Origin: Streptomyces canus
GTDB lineage: Bacteria > Actinomycetota > Actinomycetes > Streptomycetales > Streptomycetaceae
NCBI RefSeq assembly: GCF_001514145.1
Contig: NZ_KQ948656.1
Coordinates: 372,001 to 436,000 of the forward strand
DNA: 64,000 nucleotides
Direction: 5' to 3'
Part shown: positions 1 to 7,550 of the stretch, one piece after another
Layout of the letters: each line of letters opens with the position of its first letter
How positions within the stretch are numbered: the stretch's first letter is position 1
Translations under genes and position numbers: made by a program
Notes under the pieces: generated by a model
Seen by the model: only the letters and a program-made list of their open reading frames with translations
Databases searched by the model: none
What the model was told of the DNA's origin: nothing

Positions 1-61
1 AGTTAATTCCCCCAACTGGCGAGGGGCCTGAGACCACCGAGCAAGATCGGAGAAACAGGCC

Positions 62-1189
62 CTAGTCCGTGAGATCCGCTGCCAGGTTCGCGATGTTGGT
101 CAGCAGTGCCGTGCCGCGCCGGGAGTGGTCGTAGCCGGCGAGGGGGTAGCCGTTGCTCAGGCAGGTGAAGGACAGGCCGGTCTCCGGGTCCAGGAAGCCG
201 AGTTGGTAGGCGGCTCCGGCGCTGCCGAAGAGGGCGGGTGAGCCGGTGGACGGCAGGTTGCTGCCCGCGTCCGGGCCGGCCACGGTGACGAACAGGCCCA
301 TGCTGGTACGGCGGTTGGAGCCGCCGCCGTAGATCTGCTCCCCGTGCGGGTGGTCCGTCAGCCGGATCCGGGTGCCCTCGGTCACCGCTTCCGGCTTCCA
401 CAGGCCCGAGTGCTCCAGCGCCTGGAAGTACAGGGCGACGTCGGCCGCAGTGGCGACCAGCGCGTGGCTGGGCTCACCGGCGGCGAGCACCCGCGGGTCG
501 GACAGGTACCAGGGGCCCCAGGGGTCGGGCTCCTGCTCGTCGCTCGTGCGGTCGGTGGCGGTCATCGGGGCGACGGTGCCTGCCTGCCGGTCCACGGGGA
601 CGCCGAGTTCGAGCGAGGACAGGCCGAGCGGTACGGCGATCCGCTCGCGCAGGTAGTCGGCGAAGGCCAGGCCCGTACGCCGCTCCACGATCTCGGCGAT
701 CAGCCAGGCCGCCGAGGTGAGGTGGAACTGGAAGCGGCTGCCCGGCGGGTGGTCGAGCCGCCAGCGGCCGAAGGCGGCGAGGCGCTGCTCGCGGTCGAGC
801 ATCTTCGGGTACCCGAGCGGTGCGAAGGGGAAGCCCGCGGTGTGCGTGAGTACCTGCTCGACCGTCACCTCCGCCTTCCCGTTCGGTGCGAACTCCGGGA
901 TGATCGTGGCGACTTGCTCGCCCACGTCCAGCAGACCCTCACCGATCAGCTTCCAGACCGCGCCCGCGACGATCGACCGCCCGACGGACTGCAGGACGTA
1001 TCGCGTGGACGGTTCGGCGTCCCCCCAGGTCTCGAAGGCGACCAGCTGTCCGCCCCGTGCCACGGCGACCTGGGCGGACGGCAGCGGTCCGTGCTCGACC
1101 TCCAGGCGGATCCGCCGCAGGAGTACGTCCAGCCGGTGCGGGTCGACGCCGACGGTTTCCGGGGCGACGACCGAGTGGTCAAGCGTCAC
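62..1189 (-). CDS. Serine hydrolase of the beta-lactamase/esterase (class C) fold, possibly inactive
   Basis: 375 residues; related to class C beta-lactamase-like esterases. The GTG at 1189 is preceded by AGGAG and overlaps the end of the upstream ligase gene by 11 bp, so the two are translationally coupled. The fold is clear (central IAEIVERRTG helix, C-terminal FGSAGAAYQLGF strand). The catalytic positions look altered: the SxxK motif reads Ser68-Val-Gly-Arg71, the tyrosine position in the FQFHLTSA stretch is Phe, and the usual HxG-type histidine near the C terminus is Ser in FGSAG. It is the last gene of a six-gene operon reading from 4915. An active esterase or lactonase for a pathway ester would be the usual guess, but these residues argue for a non-catalytic or altered role. 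Family assignment is firm; activity is uncertain. Confidence 0.85.
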   Translation of the reverse strand: MTLDHSVVAPETVGVDPHRLDVLLRRIRLEVEHGPLPSAQVAVARGGQLVAFETWGDAEPSTRYVLQSVGRSIVAGAVWKLIGEGLLDVGEQVATIIPEFAPNGKAEVTVEQVLTHTAGFPFAPLGYPKMLDREQRLAAFGRWRLDHPPGSRFQFHLTSAAWLIAEIVERRTGLAFADYLRERIAVPLGLSSLELGVPVDRQAGTVAPMTATDRTSDEQEPDPWGPWYLSDPRVLAAGEPSHALVATAADVALYFQALEHSGLWKPEAVTEGTRIRLTDHPHGEQIYGGGSNRRTSMGLFVTVAGPDAGSNLPSTGSPALFGSAGAAYQLGFLDPETGLSFTCLSNGYPLAGYDHSRRGTALLTNIANLAADLTD

Positions 1190-2651
1190 GTGGTTCTCCT
1201 TCGAGCGCGGTGGGTTCCCGAAGGCTTCGGCGTACGACCTTGCCGTTCGCGTTGCGCGGCAGGTCGTCCACGAACCACCAGCGGACGGGGACCTTGAACC
1301 CGGACAGCCGGGCGCGGGTGTGGCTGGTGAGTGCGGCGGGCTGCGGTGGGGCGTCGGGATCGGCGGGGACGACGAAGGCCACGACGGTCTGTCCGAGTCG
1401 CTCGTCGGGGACGCCGCTGACCGCCACGTCCGCCACGGCGGGGTGCGCGGAAAGGACCGTCTCCACCTCCAGCGGGTGGACGTTCTCACCACCCCTGATG
1501 ATCATGTCGGTGCGTCGGCCGAGCAGGTAGAGATAGCCGTCCTCGGCCACGCGGCCCAGGTCGCCGCTGTGCAGCCAGCCCTCGGCGTCGATCCGGAAGA
1601 GGTGCTCGGCGCGGGCGTGGATCTCGCCGACGCCGTCCGGCCCCGGGTCGTGGACTTTCAGCTCGACGCCGGGGGCGGGCCGCCCCACCGACCGCAGCAG
1701 CTCGGTGCGTCCGGCGACCGCTTCCCGGTGGTCCTCGGGGGTGAGCACGCTGATCGGCGAGCCCTCGGTCTGGCCGAACATGTTGAGCATGCGCACGCCT
1801 GGCATCGCCTCGTACGTCCGGCGCAGGGTGCCGGGGCGGACCGGCGCGCCGCCGTACTGGAGGGTCCGCAGGGTCTCGTGGCGGGCCTGTCCGGCCGCCA
1901 GCAGGGTCTCCAGCATCGCCGGGACCATGCTGGTGTGCGTGGTGCCGAGGTCCCGCAGCAGGGTCCAGCCCTCGACGGTGAAGCGGGGCAGGCCGGTGAT
2001 CAGGGCGCCGGCGGCGAGGGCGACGGCGATGTTACCGAGGCCCGCGATGTGGTGGAAGGGCGCGCTGCCGCCGTAGAAGCTGTCGGGATCGAGCTCGCAC
2101 AGCCGCCCGTTGACCCGGGCCCGGGCGGCGAGACGCCGTTGGCTCATGGGGACGGGTTTGGGCAGGCCCGTCGTTCCGGAAGTGTGCAGGACGGCGGCGA
2201 GGTCGTCGGGTCCGGCGGTCAACCGGCGTCCGCCGGGCGGCAGTTCGGGCACGATGGCGATCCGGCGGCCGGTCAGGTCGGCGACCTGCCTGCCGAGGTC
2301 GGCGAACTCGGGTTGCGCCAGCAGGACTTGGGTCCGTGTCTCCTTGACCACGGCGGCGATCTCGTACGCCGTCATGCGGACGCCGAGCGGGGCGAGCGGG
2401 TAGCCGGATCCGGCGCCCCCGATCACCAGCGCGAGGGCGTCGGCGGAGGTGGCGACCAGTGCGGGCACCGGTTCGCCGGGCTCCAGGCCGAGGGAGTCCA
2501 GCCAGTCGGCCGCGCCGGCCGCCCGGTCGAGGAGTTCGCGTCCGGTCCAGGTCAGGTCGCCGAACCGGACGGCGGGGCGGGCATGGTCGTAGGCGCGGCT
2601 CACCATGGCGGTCCAGGTGGCCGCCTGCATCCCTTCCTGCGCGGCGGCCAT
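1179..2651 (-). CDS. Acyl-CoA synthetase (class I adenylate-forming)
   Basis: 490 residues. It should activate a carboxylic acid to its acyl-AMP and then the CoA thioester. All core motifs are present: the P-loop HTSGTTGLPKP near residues 156-166, the NMFGQTEG adenine-pocket motif, HSGDLG and the hinge region, RGGENVHPLEVE, and the C-terminal PRNANGKVVRR with the catalytic lysine. The length is slightly short for a FadD but complete. It starts 4 bp after the MaoC gene and overlaps the serine hydrolase gene. As the only complete ligase in the first operon it may prime the substrate for the adjacent MaoC and crotonase enzymes. The substrate cannot be read from sequence. Confidence 0.93.
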   Translation of the reverse strand: MAAAQEGMQAATWTAMVSRAYDHARPAVRFGDLTWTGRELLDRAAGAADWLDSLGLEPGEPVPALVATSADALALVIGGAGSGYPLAPLGVRMTAYEIAAVVKETRTQVLLAQPEFADLGRQVADLTGRRIAIVPELPPGGRRLTAGPDDLAAVLHTSGTTGLPKPVPMSQRRLAARARVNGRLCELDPDSFYGGSAPFHHIAGLGNIAVALAAGALITGLPRFTVEGWTLLRDLGTTHTSMVPAMLETLLAAGQARHETLRTLQYGGAPVRPGTLRRTYEAMPGVRMLNMFGQTEGSPISVLTPEDHREAVAGRTELLRSVGRPAPGVELKVHDPGPDGVGEIHARAEHLFRIDAEGWLHSGDLGRVAEDGYLYLLGRRTDMIIRGGENVHPLEVETVLSAHPAVADVAVSGVPDERLGQTVVAFVVPADPDAPPQPAALTSHTRARLSGFKVPVRWWFVDDLPRNANGKVVRRSLREPTALEGEPRDA

Positions 2652-2655
2652 CGGC

Positions 2656-3078
2656 TCAGGGCTCCAGGCGGGCCGCCGCGGTGCCGCTGACGACCTCGGC
2701 GCCGTCCTGGTTGACGGTGCGCAGGGTGAAGTGGGCGACCGGGCCGGTCGGCGTGTCCTCGATGGACTCGACGGTGGCCGTGGCGGTGAGGGTGTCGCCG
2801 GGCCAGACCTGCGCCTTGAAGCGCACGCCGTACCGCAGCAGTGCCTCGGTGCCGACCCAGTCGGTCAGGACCCGGCCGGTCATGCCCATCGTCAGCATGC
2901 CGTGGGCGAAGACGCCGGGATAGCCCGCGGCCTCGACGGCGAACCGCTCGTCGGTGTGCAGGGGGTTGAAGTCGCCGGAGGCGCCCGCGTACTGCACGAT
3001 CCGGGTGCGCTTGAGGTCGTCGACGAGGACGCTCTCGCGCATCTCGCCGACCTTGATGTCGTCCGGGCTCAGGCTCAT
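2656..3078 (-). CDS. MaoC-type enoyl-CoA hydratase subunit (hotdog, catalytic half)
   Basis: 140 residues, single hotdog fold. The MaoC hydratase motif is visible as YAGASGDFNPLHTDE, with the Asp/His pair that adds water to an enoyl-CoA, followed by GVFAHGMLTMG. The ATG at 3078 overlaps the stop of the preceding gene (ATGA, 3075-3078); that gene encodes a second, N-terminal-type MaoC protein. In actinobacteria, such adjacent short MaoC proteins form heteromeric hydratases (ChsH1/ChsH2 of cholesterol side-chain degradation, HadAB in mycolate synthesis). I infer this is the catalytic subunit of such a complex acting on a bulky enoyl-CoA made by a heteromeric acyl-CoA dehydrogenase of the cluster. 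Confidence 0.9.
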   Translation of the reverse strand: MSLSPDDIKVGEMRESVLVDDLKRTRIVQYAGASGDFNPLHTDERFAVEAAGYPGVFAHGMLTMGMTGRVLTDWVGTEALLRYGVRFKAQVWPGDTLTATATVESIEDTPTGPVAHFTLRTVNQDGAEVVSGTAAARLEP

Positions 3079-3527
3079 CGGGCGTCCTTCGGGGTCGCGG
3101 GGCCCTCGGGGACGACGGCCACGGTCACGGCGCTGACGACCGGTTCGCCGTCGGCGTCCCGGTACTCGGTGATGCGCTCGCTGAAGAGCAGGCGGCCGGT
3201 GCGGCCCTGCTTCTCCCAGCTGCGTCCGGTGCTGTTGTGCGCGTAGAGGGTCTCGCCTGCGCGCACCGGGCGGTGATACTCGAAGTGCTGCTCGGCGTGG
3301 AGCCCGCCGGCGCCCTCGGCCATGACTCCGGCGTCGCGTCCCGACCCGAACCACTCCTGCTCCGGCTTGGGACGCAGGTGGTAGTCGGGGTCGTAGTGGG
3401 CGCTCGCCATGGTGAAGGTGGGCGGGGCGAGCGCCGACTCGCCCTGGTACGCCGGGTTCTCGTCGCCGATGGCGCGGGCGAACATCATGATGTGCCCGGC
3501 CTCGACGGGGAAGGGTTGCCCTGTCAT
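3075..3527 (-). CDS. MaoC-like N-terminal domain protein, partner subunit of a heteromeric hydratase
   Basis: 150 residues; resembles the FAS1-type dehydratase N-terminal domain. The start MTGQPFPVEAGHIMMFARAIGDENPAY is typical of this family, followed by APPTFTMA and an RPVRAGETLYA strand. It lacks the Asp/His hydratase motif seen in the next gene, as expected for the non-catalytic half of a paired hotdog hydratase. It overlaps its partner by 4 bp. A 31-bp gap separates it from the upstream crotonase gene. The pairing with 2656-3078 is inferred from the overlap and the known ChsH1/ChsH2 and HadA/HadB arrangement. Confidence 0.87.
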   Translation of the reverse strand: MTGQPFPVEAGHIMMFARAIGDENPAYQGESALAPPTFTMASAHYDPDYHLRPKPEQEWFGSGRDAGVMAEGAGGLHAEQHFEYHRPVRAGETLYAHNSTGRSWEKQGRTGRLLFSERITEYRDADGEPVVSAVTVAVVPEGPATPKDAR

Positions 3528-3558
3528 CCGCGTGTGCTCCTCGAATCAGTACGGCAGA

Positions 3559-4419
3559 TCAGTACGGCAGAAACGCGTCGCGCGTGGCCTCGTCCGGGTC
3601 GAAGTCCGGCGGCAGTCCCTCGAACTTGGGCTCCCGCTTCTCCACGAAGCTCGACACGCCCTCGCGGAAGTCGGGCGAGCCCGCGAAGAACTCCATGGCG
3701 GAGTAGGAGCGGGCGAGGGCGTCGGTGAAGGTGCGGTCCAGGTCGCCGTACACCTGGTGTCGTACGACGGCCATGGCGCGCGGGGAGCAGTTGCGGGCGA
3801 TGTCCCGGGCGTAGGCGCGGGCGGCGTCGAGCAGGTCCTCGGGTTCCACGACTCGGCTGACCAGTCCAAGGCTCTTCGCCTCGTCGGCGTCGAAGACGCG
3901 GCCGGAGAGCAGCAGGTCGAGCGCGTTCTCCAGGCCGATGACGCGCGGCAGGACGTACGGCAGGTTGTACTCGCCGGCCAGGCCGCGGCGGGTGAACGCG
4001 GTGGTGAAGCGGGCCCCGCGGGCGGCGAAGCGGACGTCGCAGATGAGCGCCTGGACCAGGCCGATGCCCGCGCAGGCGCCGTTGACGGCGGCGATCATCG
4101 GCTTCGGCATGTTCCGCCTGCTGTACATGGGGACGCGGGCCTGGAGGTTGAGGGACTCCCCCGGCTGCGAGTTCTGCTCCAGGCGCTGCATGTCCATCCC
4201 CGGGCAGAAGGCCCGGCCCGCCCCGGTGATGATCACCACTCTGACGGCGGGGTCCTGTGCGGCCTGGTCCAGGAGCGCGAAGAAGCGGCGCTCCATCGGC
4301 AGGCTCCACGCGTTCTTGCGCTCGGGCCGGTTGAGGGTGACGGTGGCGACGCCGTCCTCGTCCACCTCGTACAGGACCAGGTCCAGGTCCTCGGGGGCCA
4401 CCACGGTTTCCTCGGGCAT
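3559..4419 (-). CDS. Enoyl-CoA hydratase/isomerase family protein
   Basis: 286 residues from the ATG at 4419. That start lies 7 bp after GAGGAG; a GTG three bases upstream is possible. The crotonase fold is shown by VTLNRPERKNAW, GAGRAFCPGMDMQ (oxyanion loop) and AAVNGACAGIG. The first catalytic glutamate of classical hydratases is not visible in GIGLVQALICD; a glutamate is retained in RRGLAGEYNLPYVLPR. This pattern is common in crotonases that isomerise, hydrolyse or hydrate unusual acyl-CoAs, so the reaction cannot be named. It lies between the thioesterase and MaoC genes of the 4915-62 operon. Confidence 0.9.
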   Translation of the reverse strand: MPEETVVAPEDLDLVLYEVDEDGVATVTLNRPERKNAWSLPMERRFFALLDQAAQDPAVRVVIITGAGRAFCPGMDMQRLEQNSQPGESLNLQARVPMYSRRNMPKPMIAAVNGACAGIGLVQALICDVRFAARGARFTTAFTRRGLAGEYNLPYVLPRVIGLENALDLLLSGRVFDADEAKSLGLVSRVVEPEDLLDAARAYARDIARNCSPRAMAVVRHQVYGDLDRTFTDALARSYSAMEFFAGSPDFREGVSSFVEKREPKFEGLPPDFDPDEATRDAFLPY

Positions 4420-4423
4420 CACA

Positions 4424-4915
4424 TCACTCCTCGTCCAGCGGTTCGATCGGGTCGCCGACGCCGGGCCGCTCCCCCGAGATGGTCACCACCACCTGCCCGC
4501 GCGCGCAGAGGCGTCCGTCGGCCCGCACGTCGACGTCGGCGAAGTGCACCCGGCCGCCCCGCCGCACACAGCGCGCGTAAGCGACCGCCTCACGGCCGCG
4601 GGCGGGTGCGAGGTACTGCACCGACATCGACACGGTGCTGAGCCGGCTGCCCTTGGTGAAGTCGTGCCCCGCGATCACGGCTCCGGCGCCGGCGGTGTCG
4701 ATGAGCGCGGAGATGACGCCGCCGTGGAAGACGTCTTCGTGGGCGGAGAGGGACTCGGCGTAGGGGAGCACGATCTCGACCCCGTCCGCTTCCCAGCGTG
4801 TCACCCGGATGCGGCAGCGCCGGTTGAAGGCGACCCCGCGCTCCCAGCGGACCCGGAACCAGGCCCGGCGTTCGCGCTGTTCCTGATCGGTGAGGGTCCT
4901 CGCCGCGACGGTCAT
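4424..4915 (-). CDS. PaaI-type hotdog acyl-CoA thioesterase
   Basis: 163 residues, one hotdog domain. The signature HGGVISALIDTAGAGAVI is that of PaaI/4HBT-type thioesterases, followed by a RLSTVSMSVQYLAPARG strand. It probably hydrolyses dead-end or overflow acyl-CoAs to free CoA, as PaaI does in phenylacetate catabolism. It is the first gene of the leftward operon 4915-62, with the AT-rich AGTTA element about 40 bp upstream of its ATG, and is divergent from the CoA-transferase gene at 5061. Only one base separates its stop from the next possible start. Confidence 0.88.
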   Translation of the reverse strand: MTVAARTLTDQEQRERRAWFRVRWERGVAFNRRCRIRVTRWEADGVEIVLPYAESLSAHEDVFHGGVISALIDTAGAGAVIAGHDFTKGSRLSTVSMSVQYLAPARGREAVAYARCVRRGGRVHFADVDVRADGRLCARGQVVVTISGERPGVGDPIEPLDEE

Positions 4916-5060
4916 CAGCCCGCCCTCCGGTCCCGGCCTGGCGGCCGATCCATATAGTTACATGAATTGAATAGATGAGGCAATCACGCGGGCCGCAGCC
5001 GCCCGCTAGATGTATTATTTATATAACTGATTCGCCGTCCGTGAACAGAGGGAGACCCAG
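4916..5060. promoter_or_regulatory. Divergent promoter with two AGTTA-type operators
   Basis: 145-bp divergent region in which two AT-rich patches stand out from very G+C-rich surroundings. The first has AGTTA at 4956-4960 (top strand) and serves the leftward thioesterase gene. The second has TAACT at 5024-5028 (AGTTA on the bottom strand) and lies about 35 bp before the CoA-transferase start. Each core is followed by a further A/T run. The same pattern recurs at 9933, 15416, 19286, 29234, 44967 and 46843. A shared regulator, plausibly the GntR protein at 18421-19212, is inferred. Confidence 0.6.
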
Positions 5061-6272
5061 ATGCCGTCGACCGCACTGGCCGGGATCCGCGTGCTCGATC
5101 TGTCCCGCATCCTCGCCGCGCCGCTGGCCACCCAGCTGCTGGCCGATCTCGGCGCCGAGGTGATCAAGGTCGAGCGGCCCGGATCGGGGGACGACTCTCG
5201 GACCTACGGCCCGCCCTTCGCCCCCGGACCCGAGGGGGACCGGACCGACACCGCCGCCTTCTACCTCTCCTGCAACCGCAACAAGCGGTCGGTCACCGTC
5301 AACCACGCCTCCACCGAGGGGCAGGAGCTGATCCGTGCCCTCGCCGCGCGGTCCGACGTCGTGGTCGAGAACTTCCGGACGGGCACGCTGGCGAAGTACG
5401 GTCTCGACCACGAGAGCCTGCGCGCACTCAACCCGCGCCTCGTCTACCTCTCCGTCACCGGCTTCGGCCAGACCGGGCCGTACGCCGACCGCCCCGGCTA
5501 CGACGGCATCTTCCAGGCCATGTCCGGGATGATGAGCGTCTCCGGGCACCCCGAGGAGCCGATGAAGGTCGGCGTCAGCATGATCGACATCCTCACGGGG
5601 CTCTACGCCTCCACGGCCGTCCTCGCGGCACTGCGCCACCGCGACCTCACCGGCGAGGGCCAGTTCATCGACCTGTCCCTGCTGGACTGCGGCCTGGCCT
5701 CGCTGTCCCACTTCGCGATGAACTACCTGGTCTCCGGCGAGGTTCCGCAGCGGCGCGGCAACGGCGGGTACGGCGGGATCCCCTCGCAGGCCTTCCCCTG
5801 CAAGGACAAGCCGATCTTCCTGGTCGCGGGCAACGACAAGCAGTTCGCCGCGTTCTGCGCGGCGGCCGACCGCACCGACCTCCTCCAGGACGAACGGTTC
5901 GCCACGACCTCCGCCCGGATCGCCCACCGCGAGGAGATCCTGCCGGTGCTGGCGGCGATCCTGCGCACCCGCACCCGGGACGAGTGGCTGACCGTACTCG
6001 ACGCACACGACGTGCCCGCGGGCCCGTACAACGAGATGCCCGAGGTCTTCGCCGACCCGCAGATCCAGCACCGGGGGATGCTGATCGAGGTCGACGACCC
6101 GGCCTCCGGACAGCTGCCGATGCTGGCCAACCCCATCCGGTTCACGGTGACGCCGGTCGAGGGGTACGCCCCGCCGCCCACACTGGGTGAGCACACGGCC
6201 GAAGTGCTCACCGCCCTCGCGGGGGTGACGGAGCGTCAGTTGACTGCGCTGCGGGACCGGGGTGTCGTGTAG
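5061..6272 (+). CDS. Family III CoA-transferase (CaiB/BaiF)
   Basis: 403 residues. It transfers CoA between an acyl-CoA and a free acid without ATP. The N terminus GIRVLDLSRILAAP, the NRNKRSVTVN strand, NFRTGTLAKYGL and GFGQTGPYADRPGYD are classical for the family, and the catalytic aspartate should be the Asp in GVSMIDILTGLYA. A GGGAG ribosome site precedes the ATG. It is monocistronic between divergent and convergent neighbours (only 6 bp to the SDR stop). It may recycle CoA from a shortened product onto new substrate; the closest enzymatic role cannot be told from sequence. Confidence 0.93.
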   Translation: MPSTALAGIRVLDLSRILAAPLATQLLADLGAEVIKVERPGSGDDSRTYGPPFAPGPEGDRTDTAAFYLSCNRNKRSVTVNHASTEGQELIRALAARSDVVVENFRTGTLAKYGLDHESLRALNPRLVYLSVTGFGQTGPYADRPGYDGIFQAMSGMMSVSGHPEEPMKVGVSMIDILTGLYASTAVLAALRHRDLTGEGQFIDLSLLDCGLASLSHFAMNYLVSGEVPQRRGNGGYGGIPSQAFPCKDKPIFLVAGNDKQFAAFCAAADRTDLLQDERFATTSARIAHREEILPVLAAILRTRTRDEWLTVLDAHDVPAGPYNEMPEVFADPQIQHRGMLIEVDDPASGQLPMLANPIRFTVTPVEGYAPPPTLGEHTAEVLTALAGVTERQLTALRDRGVV

Positions 6273-6278
6273 CGGCCG

Positions 6279-7034
6279 TCAGCCGATCAGGGTCCGGCCG
6301 CCCTCCAGCATCAGCGTCGCGCCCGTCAGATAGGCCATGTCGTCACTGACGAGCGCGGCCACCGCCCGGCCGATGTCGGCCTCCGGGTCCCCGAGCCGGC
6401 CCAACGGGATCTGCCGCGCGAGCTCGTCCGCCTTGTGCGGGTGCGCGGCCAGGTAGTCCTCCGCCGCCGGGCTCAGCGCGGCCGGACAGATGACGTTCAC
6501 GCGGATCCCGTAGGCGCCCCACTCCCGCGCGGCGACCCGGCTCAGGCCGCGGATCGCCTCCTTGGCCATCGCGTAGGCCGCGAAGGTCGCCTCGCCCTGC
6601 ACGGCGGCGGAGGAACCGAGGTTCACCACACTGCCACGGCTCTCCTTGAGATGGGGCAGGGCGGCCTGCATCGCGTGGAAGGCGGCCAACGGTCCGCTTC
6701 GGTAGGTGAGTTCGACATCCTCGTACGACGTCTCGGCCAGCTTGCGCTGCACCGAGGACTGCGCGTTGTTGACGAGCACATCGAGACCGCCGAACTCCCG
6801 TACCGTCTCGGCCACCATGCGGTCTACGTCGTCCCGCTCCCCCACGTCCCCGACGACGGTGTGCGCCCGCCCCCCGCGCTCGGCGATCTCCCCGGCCGTG
6901 TCCTTCAGCTTGCCTTCGGTGCGACCGGTGATCACCACGGCCGCCCCCTCGGCCGCGAGCGCGAGCGCGATGCCGCGGCCCACGCCCTGCCCGCCGCCGG
7001 TGACCAGCGCCGTCCTCCCTGACAACCGTGCCAT
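6279..7034 (-). CDS. Short-chain dehydrogenase/reductase
   Basis: 251 residues, classical SDR. It has the TGGGQGVG dinucleotide loop at the N terminus, NNAQ in place of the usual NNAG, a catalytic serine in NLGSSAA and the YAMAK Tyr-Lys pair. It should oxidise a hydroxyl (for example a hydroxyacyl-CoA) or reduce a ketone with NAD(P)(H). It is the last gene of the operon 9869-6279, 3 bp after the SnoaL-like gene, behind a heteromeric acyl-CoA dehydrogenase. That order suits oxidation of a hydroxylated intermediate in the same cycle. Confidence 0.92.
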   Translation of the reverse strand: MARLSGRTALVTGGGQGVGRGIALALAAEGAAVVITGRTEGKLKDTAGEIAERGGRAHTVVGDVGERDDVDRMVAETVREFGGLDVLVNNAQSSVQRKLAETSYEDVELTYRSGPLAAFHAMQAALPHLKESRGSVVNLGSSAAVQGEATFAAYAMAKEAIRGLSRVAAREWGAYGIRVNVICPAALSPAAEDYLAAHPHKADELARQIPLGRLGDPEADIGRAVAALVSDDMAYLTGATLMLEGGRTLIG

Positions 7035-7037
7035 TAC

Positions 7038-7550
7038 TTACGTCTCCTTCCAGAAGGCCGACCAGGAGGGGAAGGCGTCGGGCAGCGCCGGTTCTCCGGC
7101 ACCCTCCCAGCCCTTGAATCCCACCGCCTGGGGGCGCTCGGTCACGTCGGCCGCGTACCAGTGCTGTTCACGACGCCGGGAGAAGTACCACTCGCCGTCC
7201 ACGCGCGCGTAGTCGTCCCGGTAGCAGATCGCCATCACGATCCACCGGTCCCCCACCTCGTGCTCGGCCCGGCAGTACACCGCGCCGGTCGCCGTGTCGC
7301 GGCCGGTGAACTCGATCTGGTGGCCGCAGATCTGGTGGACCGACCGGTGGAAGCCGCGCACCTGGGGTTCGATGTGCTGCCGCAGGACTGCCCGGCCGCG
7401 GCCGTGGCGCCCCATGTCCACGTCGGGCCGGAAACAGCCGACCCAGGCGTCCAGGTCGCGGCCGTCCACGGCGAGCGCGTAGCGGATGGGCAGTTGCTGG
7501 ATGGCGAGCTGCGACTCGACGCGGTCGAGACGGTCCTCGATCGGCGTCAT
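7038..7550 (-). CDS. SnoaL-like / NTF2-fold protein
   Basis: 170 residues. The fold is that of SnoaL-like small cone-shaped proteins: an N-terminal helix (IEDRLDRVESQLAIQQLPIRYALAVDGRDLDAW), then CFRPDVDMG, HQICGHQIEF and EWYFSRRREQHWYA. Members catalyse hydration, isomerisation or aldol steps, or only bind ligand. The ATG at 7550 overlaps the stop of the acyl-CoA dehydrogenase gene (ATGA). No catalytic residue can be assigned safely. Its place between dehydrogenase and SDR suggests a hydratase or isomerase role on the same intermediate. Confidence 0.85.
   Translation of the reverse strand: MTPIEDRLDRVESQLAIQQLPIRYALAVDGRDLDAWVGCFRPDVDMGRHGRGRAVLRQHIEPQVRGFHRSVHQICGHQIEFTGRDTATGAVYCRAEHEVGDRWIVMAICYRDDYARVDGEWYFSRRREQHWYAADVTERPQAVGFKGWEGAGEPALPDAFPSWSAFWKET

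Noticed and set aside
1..5. AGTTA at the very left edge, like the cluster operator.
   Set aside because: It is cut by the window edge and lies downstream of the leftward operon, so its context cannot be judged.
717..2690. Long open frames on the strand opposite the ligase and hydrolase genes (and similar ones opposite most catabolic genes, for example 20689-23088 and 5019-6194).
   Set aside because: They are antisense shadows caused by G+C-rich third positions; they lack domain motifs and their composition mirrors the real genes on the other strand.
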